Assembly: GCA_902547535.1 (NCBI GenBank)
Contig: CACCOB010000001.1
Coordinates: 248,001 to 312,000, forward strand
Origin: an uncultured Pelagibacteraceae bacterium
GTDB lineage: Bacteria > Pseudomonadota > Alphaproteobacteria > Pelagibacterales > Pelagibacteraceae
Reading direction: 5' to 3'
Length of the DNA: 64,000 nucleotides
The notes beneath the pieces are model-generated. The model made no database searches. It worked only from the letters and a program-made list of their open reading frames with translations, and was not told where the DNA came from. Position 1 is the stretch's first letter. Every line of letters starts with the position of its first letter. Position numbers and translations under genes: made by a program. This document shows positions 8,195 through 16,778 of this stretch, in pieces.

Positions 8195-9134
8195 AAATTA
8201 TTTTGAGGTTTTAAGACCTGGCATAAATACAACTTTCCAAGATAATGGTAGAAAAAACTACTATCATATAGGAATACCTTTTAGTGGTGCGATGGATAAT
8301 AGAAATTTTGTTATAGCTAATGCTATATCAAATAATAAAAAAAATAGTCCTGTTATAGAATTTGCACTCCAAGGGCCAAAATTGAGATACAAAGGTGATA
8401 AAGTTTATTTTAATGTCACTGGTGATGTAAACTTTCAAATATTAAGAAAAAATAAAATAGAAGAAGGGGTTTGTTATCAAAATCTTGTTTTAGAAAATAA
8501 TGATTGTTTAGATCTAATATCCACTAATAGATCTGTTTATGGTTATTTATCTATAAATGCATCATTTAAAATAGATTTTTATCTTGATAGTTACTCAGTA
8601 AATACGAAAGCAGAAATTGGTGCTAACAATGGGAAAATCTTACAAAAAAATCAAATAATTAAAATAGAAAATATTACAAAAAAATATTCTTTGAATAAAT
8701 TAGATTACATAAATTCAAAAATTGAAAATATTAGAGTAATAAAAGGACCACACTTCGATTATTTTTCTAAAACTGCAAAAGAATTATTTTTTAAAGAAAA
8801 ATTTAGAATAACAAAATTGACAGATAGAATGGGAATTAGATTAGATGGACCAAAAATTGAAAACATAAAATATACAAACATCAAATCTGAGGGATTAGTT
8901 AAAGGAACGATTCAAATAACAGCTGATGGTGACCCAATTGTTATGCTTTCGGATCATGGAACTATTGGTGGTTATCCTAAAATTGGAGTTGTTATAAGTG
9001 CTGATTACGATAAGCTAGTTCAAATACCACCTGGCAGTAAAATAAAATTTAAAGAAATCAATTTAAAAGATGCTGAGACTATTTACAAACTTTATGAAAT
9101 GGAAACCCAAAATTTAATATCTAAAACTAAATGA
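8187..9134 (+). CDS. pxpC: 5-oxoprolinase subunit C (biotin-dependent carboxylase-like, KipA)
   Basis: Third 5-oxoprolinase subunit. The family start motif VLRPGINTTFQDNGR and GIPFSGAMDNRNF lie within the first 35 residues when translation begins at the ATG at 8187 (MSENYFEVL). The ORF-track start at 8136 would add 17 residues from the overlapping pxpB frame and is unlikely. The C-terminal half contains the conserved ADGDPIVMLSDHGTIGGYP segment followed by a short strand-rich tail. The 315-residue length fits. It overlaps pxpB by 8 bp and the following DMT gene by 4 bp (ATGA), so a single mRNA with coupled translation is likely. Confidence 0.92.
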   Translation: MSENYFEVLRPGINTTFQDNGRKNYYHIGIPFSGAMDNRNFVIANAISNNKKNSPVIEFALQGPKLRYKGDKVYFNVTGDVNFQILRKNKIEEGVCYQNLVLENNDCLDLISTNRSVYGYLSINASFKIDFYLDSYSVNTKAEIGANNGKILQKNQIIKIENITKKYSLNKLDYINSKIENIRVIKGPHFDYFSKTAKELFFKEKFRITKLTDRMGIRLDGPKIENIKYTNIKSEGLVKGTIQITADGDPIVMLSDHGTIGGYPKIGVVISADYDKLVQIPPGSKIKFKEINLKDAETIYKLYEMETQNLISKTK

Positions 9135-10009
9135 ATTTAATTTCAAAACTACCAGGACCATTATTAATTTTTCTTGGTGCATTTTGTCTTAGTTTTGGAG
9201 GTTTAATTGTAAAATCGTTTGAAGGATCAACTTTATGGCAAATACTATTCTGGAGACAAGTTTTTTTTATAATAACTGTAACTATATTTTTATTCTTTAA
9301 CTATAAAAAGAATGTATTTAGCAAAATTTATTTATCAGGAATTCCAGGATTAATTGGGGGGATTATTCTTGGTATTGGTTTCAGTAGTTATGTTTTTGCC
9401 ATGTATAACACTACAGTTGCTAATACTAATTTTATTATCCAGACGCAGACAATTTTTTTAGCAATTTTTGGTTATTTTTTTTTAAAAGAAAAAATTTCAA
9501 AAATGACACTAGCGTCAATTATTTTAGCAATATCAGGTTTAATACTTATGCTTGGAAATACCCTTTCAAGTGGTCAAATGTCAGGAAATATTGTTGCTTT
9601 TGTGATGCCTATTACATTTGCAATTTTAATTTTAATTGTAAGAAAGTATCCGACTGTGGATATGGTACCTCTTCAACTAGTAGCAGGTATAGTTGCGATG
9701 ATTATTGGTTTCTTAGCGTCAACTAAAATTTCTATATCTATGTACGATATATTTTTAGCGTTTTTATCAGGTACATTTCAAATAGGGCTTGGTTTTATAT
9801 TTATAACAATTGGAGCTAAAAAAACATTATCTGCAATGGTTGGCATAATTATGCTTACAGAGGCAATTTTAGGTCCTATGTGGGCATGGCTTTTTGTAAA
9901 TGAAAATCCATCATTTCACGTATTAATTGGTGGTGGGATAATAATATTTGCAGTTTTTCTACAATTTGTCTCATCATTTAAAGGTGAAAATAAATATAAT
10001 CCTCAATAA
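9131..10009 (+). CDS. DMT-superfamily (EamA) transporter
   Basis: Ten-helix drug/metabolite transporter of 292 residues with two EamA repeats, each ending in the usual Glu-containing helix (LKEKIS near residue 117; MLTEAILGP near residue 240). EamA proteins usually export amino acids or other metabolites; the substrate is unknown. It sits between pxpC (4 bp overlap) and an FAD oxidoreductase (TAATG overlap). It is clearly related to two later DMT genes (24609 and 30370), sharing the GIxGLIGGIxLG and NTTxAxT patterns. Confidence 0.9.
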   Translation: MNLISKLPGPLLIFLGAFCLSFGGLIVKSFEGSTLWQILFWRQVFFIITVTIFLFFNYKKNVFSKIYLSGIPGLIGGIILGIGFSSYVFAMYNTTVANTNFIIQTQTIFLAIFGYFFLKEKISKMTLASIILAISGLILMLGNTLSSGQMSGNIVAFVMPITFAILILIVRKYPTVDMVPLQLVAGIVAMIIGFLASTKISISMYDIFLAFLSGTFQIGLGFIFITIGAKKTLSAMVGIIMLTEAILGPMWAWLFVNENPSFHVLIGGGIIIFAVFLQFVSSFKGENKYNPQ

Positions 10010-11247
10010 TGAAATTAGCAATTATAGGATCTGGCATTTCAGGTCTAAGTGCAGCATATTATCTTTCGAAAAACCATAAAGTTGATCTTTTTGAAAAAGA
10101 TGATCACTTTGGTGGACATTCCCATACAATAGACATCAAAATTCAAGATAATGTAATACCTGTAGATATAGGTTTCATTGTATTTAATAAAAAAACATAT
10201 CCAAATTTAATTAATTTTTTTGAAGAAAATAATATAGCCATAGAAAAAAGTAATATGTCATTTTCAGTATCTGTTAGAGACTCAGAAATTGAATATTGTG
10301 GAAAAGGAATATCAGGAATTTTTAGTAATAAATTAAATCTATTAAATATAAAATTTTTAAAAATGTTTTTTACAATAATTGATTTTTACAAAAAGAGTGA
10401 AAACAAAAATTTTATCAATGAAAACATTACTTTAGGAAAATATTTAGAAAAATTAAATGTTTCAGACTATTTCATAAAATTCCATATTATTCCAATGGTT
10501 TCAGCAATATGGTCAATGCCTCCTTATGAAGCAAAGCAAATGCCTTTAAGTTTTTTTTTTAAATTTTTCCAAAATCATGGTCTTTTTAAATTAAAAAATA
10601 GACCTCAATGGTTTACAGTTTCAAACAGAAGCAGAACATATGTAGATAAAATACTGAGTAATATAAGTGGTGAATACTATAAAAATTACAACATAAATAA
10701 AATTAAAAGAATTAAATCTGGAGTCCAGGTGCATTATGGTGATAAAAATGAGTATTTTACTTATGACAAAGTTGTACTAGCCACACATGCTGATCAAGCT
10801 CTTTCAATCATTGAAGATCCGTATGAAATTGAAAAAAAGATTTTGAGTAATTTTAAATATAAAACAAATGAGGCAGTTATTCATCAAGATATTAATTATA
10901 TGCCAAAAAATAATAAAGCTTGGTGCTCTTGGAATTCATCAATAGAGTCTGAAAACAGTGAGCAAAATTCTATTACTTACTGGCTAAATTTATTACAGAA
11001 TCTGAATATTTCTAAAAATATATTTTTGACATTGAACCCTTACTTGAAAATACCTGAAGAAAAAATATTTAGACGGGTGCAATTTACACATCCATATTTT
11101 GATCAAAAAGCAATTAATAGTCAAAAGGATCTTAGTTTAATTCAAAATAAAAAAAACATTTTATTTTGTGGAAGTTATTTTGGTTATGGTTTTCATGAAG
11201 ATGGTATAAAATCATCATTAGATATGATGAATTATATTAATGTTTAA
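10009..11247 (+). CDS. FAD/NAD(P)-binding amine-oxidase-type oxidoreductase (COG2907-like)
   Basis: A 412-residue flavoprotein. The N-terminal dinucleotide-binding motif IIGSGISGLSAAYYL is followed by FEKDDHFGGHSHT, typical of the amine oxidase/phytoene-desaturase-like fold. A C-terminal FAD-contact segment (LFCGSYFGYGFHEDG) closes it. Members of this group are repeatedly found next to DUF1365 and cyclopropane-fatty-acid-synthase-like genes, as here, and are thought to oxidise or desaturate modified fatty acyl chains. The exact reaction is inferred. It overlaps DUF1365 by 8 bp. Confidence 0.88.
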   Translation: MKLAIIGSGISGLSAAYYLSKNHKVDLFEKDDHFGGHSHTIDIKIQDNVIPVDIGFIVFNKKTYPNLINFFEENNIAIEKSNMSFSVSVRDSEIEYCGKGISGIFSNKLNLLNIKFLKMFFTIIDFYKKSENKNFINENITLGKYLEKLNVSDYFIKFHIIPMVSAIWSMPPYEAKQMPLSFFFKFFQNHGLFKLKNRPQWFTVSNRSRTYVDKILSNISGEYYKNYNINKIKRIKSGVQVHYGDKNEYFTYDKVVLATHADQALSIIEDPYEIEKKILSNFKYKTNEAVIHQDINYMPKNNKAWCSWNSSIESENSEQNSITYWLNLLQNLNISKNIFLTLNPYLKIPEEKIFRRVQFTHPYFDQKAINSQKDLSLIQNKKNILFCGSYFGYGFHEDGIKSSLDMMNYINV

Positions 11248-12016
11248 AAACTCAAAAATTTATATTGGCAAAGTAATTCATAGAAGATTTAAACCTAAAA
11301 ATCACTATTTCAAATATAGCGTTTTTTCATTGTTGATTGACCTTGATGATTTAGAGGAAATTAATAAGAATATTTCGATATTTTCTTACAATAAATTTAA
11401 CATTATAAGTTTTTTTGACAAAGATCACGGTAATCGAGATGGAACATCTTTAAAAAATTGGGTTAAATATAATTTAAAAAATATTGGTATTGATGAAACA
11501 GAAGTAAAAGTTAAAGTATTTTGTTATCCAAGAATTTTTGGGTATGTATTTAATCCTTTAAGTGTTTTCTTTATATATAATAAAGAGAACAAAATAATTT
11601 CAATTTTCTATGAAGTTAAAAATACTTTTGGTGAACAGCATACTTATATTTTTAAAACGAAAGATACAGAGACTATAAAAAATAGCTGTACAAAAAAATT
11701 TCATGTATCGCCTTTCATAGAAATGGAATGTATTTATAAATTTAGAGTAAACAAACCTTCTGATAAAATATCGGTTATAATAGACCAATCTGATAAAGAG
11801 GGTAAATTATTATTTGCATCACAAGACGGAATTGCAAAAGATTTAAGTAACAAAAATTTGTTCTTTTCTTATATTTTTCACCCATTAATGACATTCAAAG
11901 TTATTGTCGCAATCCATTATGAAGCATTTAAATTATGGTTAAAAGGAATAAAGTTTATAAAGAAAAAGCTAAGTATTAAAAATAATATTTCAGAAGAAAA
12001 AAATGAATTTGAATAA
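11240..12016 (+). CDS. DUF1365 domain-containing protein
   Basis: A 258-residue DUF1365 protein. The family-typical start KIYIGKVIHRRFKPKNHYF, the VFCYPRIFGYVFNPLSVFF region near residue 92, and a KFHVSPFIEME segment near residue 154 are conserved hallmarks. Its biochemical role is not established here. Its constant partners are an FAD oxidoreductase upstream and a CFA-like methyltransferase downstream, and this order is kept exactly, so it is probably part of fatty-acyl modification. It overlaps the next gene by 14 bp. Confidence 0.9.
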   Translation: MFKNSKIYIGKVIHRRFKPKNHYFKYSVFSLLIDLDDLEEINKNISIFSYNKFNIISFFDKDHGNRDGTSLKNWVKYNLKNIGIDETEVKVKVFCYPRIFGYVFNPLSVFFIYNKENKIISIFYEVKNTFGEQHTYIFKTKDTETIKNSCTKKFHVSPFIEMECIYKFRVNKPSDKISVIIDQSDKEGKLLFASQDGIAKDLSNKNLFFSYIFHPLMTFKVIVAIHYEAFKLWLKGIKFIKKKLSIKNNISEEKNEFE

Positions 12017-13175
12017 ATTATCAGACAAGATTGTTTTTAGCTCACTCAAATATATAAAACATGGTACGTTAAAGATAATCAATCATGATGGAAAAGAATA
12101 TAATTTTGGAAATAGCAATGAAAGATTACATGCTCATTTAAAAATAAATAAACCAGGGATTACTCTAAAAATAATCAAAAATGGTAGCATCGGTTTAGCA
12201 GAAGCGTATATGGATAACAGTTTTGAAACAAAAAATTTAACCAACCTAATAGAATTAGCTGCCAAAAATATAAAAATAATACATAAATTTTCTGGATCCT
12301 TTGATATTGCAATATTCAACAAAATCAAAAATTTTTTTATTAAAAATAATAAATCTAGAAGTAAAGAAAATATAAGAAAACATTACGATTTAGGAAATGA
12401 GTTCTTCTCCTTATGGCTTGATAAAACATTAACATATTCGAGTGCAATCTTTGAAGAGGGAAATGACTTAGAAAAAGCACAAATCAACAAATATAAGAAA
12501 CTTTCAAATTTGGTAAAGCCTAAGTCTGGCGACAAAATGCTAGAGATAGGATGTGGTTGGGGAGGCTTTGCGGAATATATTGGAAAAAATTATGATGTAA
12601 AATTAGATTGTATTACTATTTCTAAAAAACAATATGAATTTTCCAAGGAAAGAATTCATAAAGTCGGTTTAAATGAGAAGATAAATATACAAATGTTAGA
12701 CTTTAGAGATATTAAAAATAAATATAATTCAATTGCATCAATAGAAATGATCGAGGCTGTTGGCCATAACTATTTAAAAAATTATTTTAATACTATAAAG
12801 CAAAATCTAGTAGATGGTGGAACAGCTGCCATACAAGCAATCACTATTGATGATAGTATTTACGAAAGGTATAAAAATAAGACTGATTTCATTCAAAAAT
12901 ATATTTTTCCTGGTGGTTTTTTACCAAGCAAGAATGAGTTAATTTCTCTATCAAATCAAGCAGGACTCAAATTTGAACAATGTAGTTCTTATGGAGATCA
13001 TTATTCAAATACACTTAGCATTTGGAGAGATGAATTTTTCAATAAGTGGGACCAAATATCATCCCAAGGTTTTGATAACACTTTCAAAAGAATGTGGAAT
13101 TTCTACTTGTCTTATTGCGAAGCTGGATTTAAATCCAAAAATATCGATTTAATACAATTTGCTCTTCAAAAGTAA
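12003..13175 (+). CDS. Cyclopropane-fatty-acyl-phospholipid synthase-family methyltransferase
   Basis: SAM-dependent methyltransferase of the CFA synthase family (390 residues). It carries RKHYDLGNEFFSLWLD near residue 125, the SAM-binding LEIGCGWGG at 180-188, IEMIEAVGHNYL near residue 249, and the IFPGGFLPS segment near 302. Classical CFA synthases add methylene across acyl double bonds of membrane phospholipids. Relatives beside FAD/DUF1365 genes may methylate at the double bond to make branched or furan-type lipids, so I leave the symbol blank. It is co-transcribed with its neighbours by overlap. Confidence 0.92.
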   Translation: MNLNKLSDKIVFSSLKYIKHGTLKIINHDGKEYNFGNSNERLHAHLKINKPGITLKIIKNGSIGLAEAYMDNSFETKNLTNLIELAAKNIKIIHKFSGSFDIAIFNKIKNFFIKNNKSRSKENIRKHYDLGNEFFSLWLDKTLTYSSAIFEEGNDLEKAQINKYKKLSNLVKPKSGDKMLEIGCGWGGFAEYIGKNYDVKLDCITISKKQYEFSKERIHKVGLNEKINIQMLDFRDIKNKYNSIASIEMIEAVGHNYLKNYFNTIKQNLVDGGTAAIQAITIDDSIYERYKNKTDFIQKYIFPGGFLPSKNELISLSNQAGLKFEQCSSYGDHYSNTLSIWRDEFFNKWDQISSQGFDNTFKRMWNFYLSYCEAGFKSKNIDLIQFALQK

Positions 13176-13179
13176 CTTT

Positions 13180-13716
13180 ATGAAATTAAAATATTTTTTA
13201 TTGATAATAATCTCAGTATTGATTACAAATTGTTCATCTAATCAAGGAATGAAACCAGAGGATTTTAAAAACCAAAAACCAAGACTGATAATTGAAGAGT
13301 ATTTATCTGGAAATGTAAAAGCGTGGGGTATTTTACAAAATAGATCAGGCAAAGTTACTCGACAGTTCTCTGCAGATTTAAATGGAAAGTGGGATGGTAA
13401 GCAACTGATACTTGATGAAAAGTTTATTTGGAATGATGGAGAAATACAAAATAGACAATGGACCATAGACAAAATCGACGATCATAACTATGAGGGCACT
13501 GCGGGAGACGTAGTTGGAACAGCAAAAGGATATTCTTATGGGCCTGCATTTAAATTTGAATATGTGTTACTTGTTCCTGTAAAAGGAAGAGAAATTAAAA
13601 TTACTTTTGATGATTGGATTTTCATGCAGGATGAAAGAGTAGCGATCAATAGAGCAAAAATGACAAAGTTTGGAATTAAAGTTGCAGAATTAACAGTGAT
13701 GTTTGTTAAAGACTAA
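13180..13716 (+). CDS. DUF3833-family lipoprotein
   Basis: Probable outer or inner membrane lipoprotein of 178 residues. The preferred ATG at 13180 gives a short signal ending in a lipobox (VLITNCSSN), with lipidation expected at Cys16; the ORF-track start at 13159 precedes this unnecessarily. The body is strand-rich and matches DUF3833 by the GNVKAWGILQNRSGKVTRQF and ADLNGKW segments and by the acidic DWIFMQDE region near the C-terminus. DUF3833 proteins frequently accompany FAD-DUF1365-CFA genes; function unknown, possibly lipid binding. It ends 2 bases from the convergent SDR gene. Confidence 0.85.
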   Translation: MKLKYFLLIIISVLITNCSSNQGMKPEDFKNQKPRLIIEEYLSGNVKAWGILQNRSGKVTRQFSADLNGKWDGKQLILDEKFIWNDGEIQNRQWTIDKIDDHNYEGTAGDVVGTAKGYSYGPAFKFEYVLLVPVKGREIKITFDDWIFMQDERVAINRAKMTKFGIKVAELTVMFVKD

Positions 13717-13718
13717 AA

Positions 13719-14474
13719 CTATTTTTTTTGTAATTTAGTCATCTTTTTAACTAAATAAAAGTACAACCTGTCTGGAATTATTTTAAAAAATTTTAATATC
13801 AGGGTTAATGATTTTGGAAAATGTATTTCAAATTTATTACTGTTAATTAGACCATTATAAATTTTATCCGCAGAATATTCAGGTGTTTTAAGAAATGGCA
13901 TTTTAAAATCATTTTTATCAGTCATAGGTGTTTTTATAAAACCAGGAGACACTAAACATACTCTCACATTGTATCTTCCAAAATCAAAGTAAAGACTTTC
14001 TGCAAGATTATTTAAAGCAGCTTTTGATGGGCCATAACCGGTAGAGTTTGGCAATCCTTTGTAACCTGCAATAGAGGAAACTATTGTTATTATTCCATTT
14101 TTCCTATTTCTAAAGTGATCTTCAACTGATTTAATACAATTTAGAGTTCCAAAAAAATTTACTTTAAATACTTTTTCAATTTGCTCAACATCAATTTCTC
14201 TTTCTTTTTTAGGGTCCCATTTACCTGTAGAAAAAAAACATATATCAATATCTCCAAACTCTTCTTTTATATTCTTCATAATCTCGAAACATTTTTCTTT
14301 ATCATTTACATCTAAAGGAAATGATTTAATGTTTGGATTGATGTCCTCAACTTCTTTTAAAATATTTTCTCTTCTTCCAGAAATTGCAACTTTCCAACCT
14401 TGATTTGCAAACTTAATTGCTACTGCTTTTCCTATTCCGGTGCCACCACCAGTTATCCAAATTACTTTTTTCAT
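13719..14474 (-). CDS. Short-chain dehydrogenase/reductase
   Basis: Classical SDR of 251 residues. It has the cofactor motif TGGGTGIG near residue 8, an Arg pair after strand 2 (SGRREN) favouring NADP(H), the catalytic Ser in SSIAGYKG near residue 133, and YGPSK (Tyr/Lys) near 146. The C-terminal region contains hydrophobic and basic stretches that could contact membrane. Substrate unknown. It is convergent with the DUF3833 gene and divergent from a small membrane protein, inside the lipid/photobiology block. Confidence 0.9.
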   Translation of the reverse strand: MKKVIWITGGGTGIGKAVAIKFANQGWKVAISGRRENILKEVEDINPNIKSFPLDVNDKEKCFEIMKNIKEEFGDIDICFFSTGKWDPKKEREIDVEQIEKVFKVNFFGTLNCIKSVEDHFRNRKNGIITIVSSIAGYKGLPNSTGYGPSKAALNNLAESLYFDFGRYNVRVCLVSPGFIKTPMTDKNDFKMPFLKTPEYSADKIYNGLINSNKFEIHFPKSLTLILKFFKIIPDRLYFYLVKKMTKLQKK

Positions 14475-14511
14475 CTATATTTAACGTTTTATCACATAAA
14501 AATACTTAGAC

Positions 14512-14805
14512 ATGCGACAAGAATTGAATAGTATTAATTATAATGAGAATTATATCAAGTTTATGTTTAAAATTATAATAGTATATGAATTAATTTTTGT
14601 ATTGTTTTGGAATATTCTTTATTATTCTAATTCAGGTGTGGAGAATTGGTTCCAAGAAAAAATTTTAACAGCTATTTTTGTTTTTCTATCGACAATGGCT
14701 TTAGGACTTACCCTAATTTATGTAATTTATTACAGTTTGAAAATTACTGGATTATCAAAAATATTAAAATCTTTAAAGGATCCTAGAAAGAGTAAAACTC
14801 AGTAG
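14512..14805 (+). CDS. Small two-helix membrane protein, uncharacterised
   Basis: A 97-residue protein with two strongly hydrophobic stretches (about 18-38 and 52-76) and a basic C-terminal tail (KILKSLKDPRKSK). I do not recognise a family. It starts 37 bases from the divergent SDR gene and ends directly against the 3' end of the minus-strand DUF2256 gene with no spare base. Codon and base use match the neighbours, so it is probably real. Confidence 0.65.
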   Translation: MRQELNSINYNENYIKFMFKIIIVYELIFVLFWNILYYSNSGVENWFQEKILTAIFVFLSTMALGLTLIYVIYYSLKITGLSKILKSLKDPRKSKTQ

Positions 14806-14934
14806 TTAATTACTCGAAGCACATTTTTTTGAACAATATTTTACTTTGTCCCAGTTAAGTTTCCATTTTTTTCGCCAAGCAAAAGGACGATTACAAACTT
14901 TACAAATCTTAGTTGGTAAATTTTGTTTCTTCAT
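14806..14934 (-). CDS. DUF2256 zinc-ribbon-like small protein (absent from ORF track)
   Basis: Read by hand on the minus strand: a 42-residue ORF with ATG at 14934 and TAA at 14806. The four cysteines C11, C14, C34 and C38 (ICKVC ... YCSKKC), with a Trp-rich basic middle (FAWRKKWKLNW), match DUF2256. This family of tiny putative zinc-binding proteins is often encoded beside photolyase/cryptochrome genes. The start overlaps the DCC-protein stop in an ATGA arrangement, and the stop abuts the 97-residue gene. Translation is probably coupled to the DCC and photolyase genes. Confidence 0.9.
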   Translation of the reverse strand: MKKQNLPTKICKVCNRPFAWRKKWKLNWDKVKYCSKKCASSN

Positions 14935-15281
14935 TTTAATTGTTTCCTATTTTTTAAAAATAAAAAATAAGCTGCAACTTCATACAGATAGTGAAAAATA
15001 AAAAATAATGGTTTTATTGAGAAAATTTTAGATAAAAATTTATATTTTGGTATTTTTGACCAAATAATAATAAAAGCTTTAGCTCCTCCAACAACTTCTC
15101 CATTAACTATAACATGCAATCTTCTAAGTAATTCTTTTTGAGATTTAGATGTAATTTTTACAGCATCTTCGTTATTGGTGATATCAATCCACTCAAGATC
15201 AGAATTAGCAATTTTTTTATAGTGGTTAATTTCCATCCTACAAATATTACATGAATTGTTAAAATATACTTTAGTTCCCAT
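14931..15281 (-). CDS. DCC-family thiol-disulfide oxidoreductase-like protein (DUF393)
   Basis: A 116-residue DUF393/DCC protein. It has the N-terminal NNSCNICRMEINHY motif with a thioredoxin-like CxxC (Cys10/Cys13), a central SQKELLRRLHVIV segment, a GGAKAFIIIW helix and a hydrophobic C-terminal helix. The family is thought to be redox-active but is little characterised. It is translationally packed between the photolyase-family gene (11 bp overlap) and DUF2256 (4 bp overlap). Confidence 0.88.
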   Translation of the reverse strand: MGTKVYFNNSCNICRMEINHYKKIANSDLEWIDITNNEDAVKITSKSQKELLRRLHVIVNGEVVGGAKAFIIIWSKIPKYKFLSKIFSIKPLFFIFHYLYEVAAYFLFLKNRKQLK

Positions 15282-16767
15282 ATGTATTGGTCTTAATAAA
15301 TTTATCTGCCTCTGATAATATTAATTTTTTTCGATCTTCCTTCATTTTATCAAAAATTCTCACCATCATAGATAGTCTAGGATTTTTTAAAAAAAACTTT
15401 CTATTTCTATCTATAAATCTCCAGTAAAGACCATCCATAATATTGCACCAGCCGCCTCTTTTAAAGTCCATCATTTTCATGAAATAACTAGATCCACAGA
15501 TGTAAGGTTTGGTAGCAAATATACCGCCATCACTAAATAATCCCATACCGTAAACGTTTGGCACCATTACCCAATCTGATGAGTCAACAAACATCTCCAT
15601 AAACCACTTATAAACTGATTTTGGTTCAACTTCGCACAAATTCATTATGTTTGATAATATCATTAATCTTTCAATATGATGTGACCATCCATACTTATCA
15701 GCATTTTTAATAGAGTGATCCAATGGATCTAAGCCAGTAGTACCATTGTAAAATGAAAGTTTCATTTTTCTAGAATGTTTAAAAAAATTTCCATTTTCCA
15801 TTTCTTTATAATAATTTTGGTAAATTCCTCTCATAAATTCCCTCCAACCAATAATTTGTCTGATAAAGCCCTCCAAGGAATTGAGTCTGACACCTTTACT
15901 ATGATGAAAATTCATAACTTTTTGCATAATAATATCAGGTGTAATCAAACCTAAATTTAGATAAGGACTAAGTGCACTATGGAACAAAATATTATTTTTT
16001 TGATCGACTGCATCTTCGTAATCTCCAAATAAGTTAAGTCTTTCTTTTATAAAAAAATCCAGCAGTTTTAAAACATCTTTGTATTCAGTAGCAAACCAGA
16101 AATTTTCTGTATGTCCAGGATGTTTATTAAATAATTTTTGAATAATAGGTTTTAGATTTTTTGTATGATTACTTTCTTTGATATTTGGTTGTTTTGGTAT
16201 TGAAATATTTTTTGGTAATTTTTTTCTATTATCCTCATCAAAGCTCCATTTTCCACCTTCGGGTGAACCATCTTTGTTTAATAAAATATTTAATCTTTCT
16301 CTTTTCTCTTTATAATATTTTGCCATAAAAGGTTTTTTTGTCTTTGATAAATATCTCTTAAAATCCTCACGATTATCCAGAAACATAGGAGATTGTAAAA
16401 TATTCCATTTTAAGTTTTGTTTTTTTAAAAAATTTTTTATTTTTGTTTCAAAAAATTTATCCTCTATTTCGAAACTTGTGACTTCCTTTATTTTATTTTT
16501 TTTCAATACTGATTCTAATTTTTTAGTATAATCTTTTTTAAAATCACTCGAATCGATCTTTGAATAATTTAATTTAAATTTGTTATCTTTCAGTCCATCT
16601 GCGTAAGATCTCATTGAGGACAAAAATAATAATATTTTTAATTTATGATGTCTTTCATATGTGCACAATTGGTAGTCTTCTGACATAAAGAAAAGGTGGT
16701 CTTTTTTGTAGCGGTCGAGGTTTTTTAATGGAAATAATTGATTTCCAAGTATAAAAAATAATTTCAT
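15271..16767 (-). CDS. Cryptochrome/photolyase-family protein (COG3046 type)
   Basis: A 498-residue flavoprotein of the deoxyribodipyrimidine photolyase-related group that includes the iron-sulfur bacterial cryptochromes/(6-4) photolyases. The N-terminal alpha/beta domain begins KLFFILGNQLFP. The helical FAD domain contains GFIRQIIGWREFMRG near residue 300, WSHHIERLM near 358, WVMVPNVYGMG near 398 and LYWRFIDRNR near 447. Where iron-sulfur members carry a CxxC pair before the last ligand, this protein has MMDFKRGGWC and so lacks the pair; only C441 and possibly C378 align with ligands. It may repair (6-4) photoproducts or act as a photosensor. It leads a minus-strand operon with DCC and DUF2256 genes. 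Confidence 0.9.
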   Translation of the reverse strand: MKLFFILGNQLFPLKNLDRYKKDHLFFMSEDYQLCTYERHHKLKILLFLSSMRSYADGLKDNKFKLNYSKIDSSDFKKDYTKKLESVLKKNKIKEVTSFEIEDKFFETKIKNFLKKQNLKWNILQSPMFLDNREDFKRYLSKTKKPFMAKYYKEKRERLNILLNKDGSPEGGKWSFDEDNRKKLPKNISIPKQPNIKESNHTKNLKPIIQKLFNKHPGHTENFWFATEYKDVLKLLDFFIKERLNLFGDYEDAVDQKNNILFHSALSPYLNLGLITPDIIMQKVMNFHHSKGVRLNSLEGFIRQIIGWREFMRGIYQNYYKEMENGNFFKHSRKMKLSFYNGTTGLDPLDHSIKNADKYGWSHHIERLMILSNIMNLCEVEPKSVYKWFMEMFVDSSDWVMVPNVYGMGLFSDGGIFATKPYICGSSYFMKMMDFKRGGWCNIMDGLYWRFIDRNRKFFLKNPRLSMMVRIFDKMKEDRKKLILSEADKFIKTNTYGN

Positions 16768-16778
16768 TAAGTAAATAT

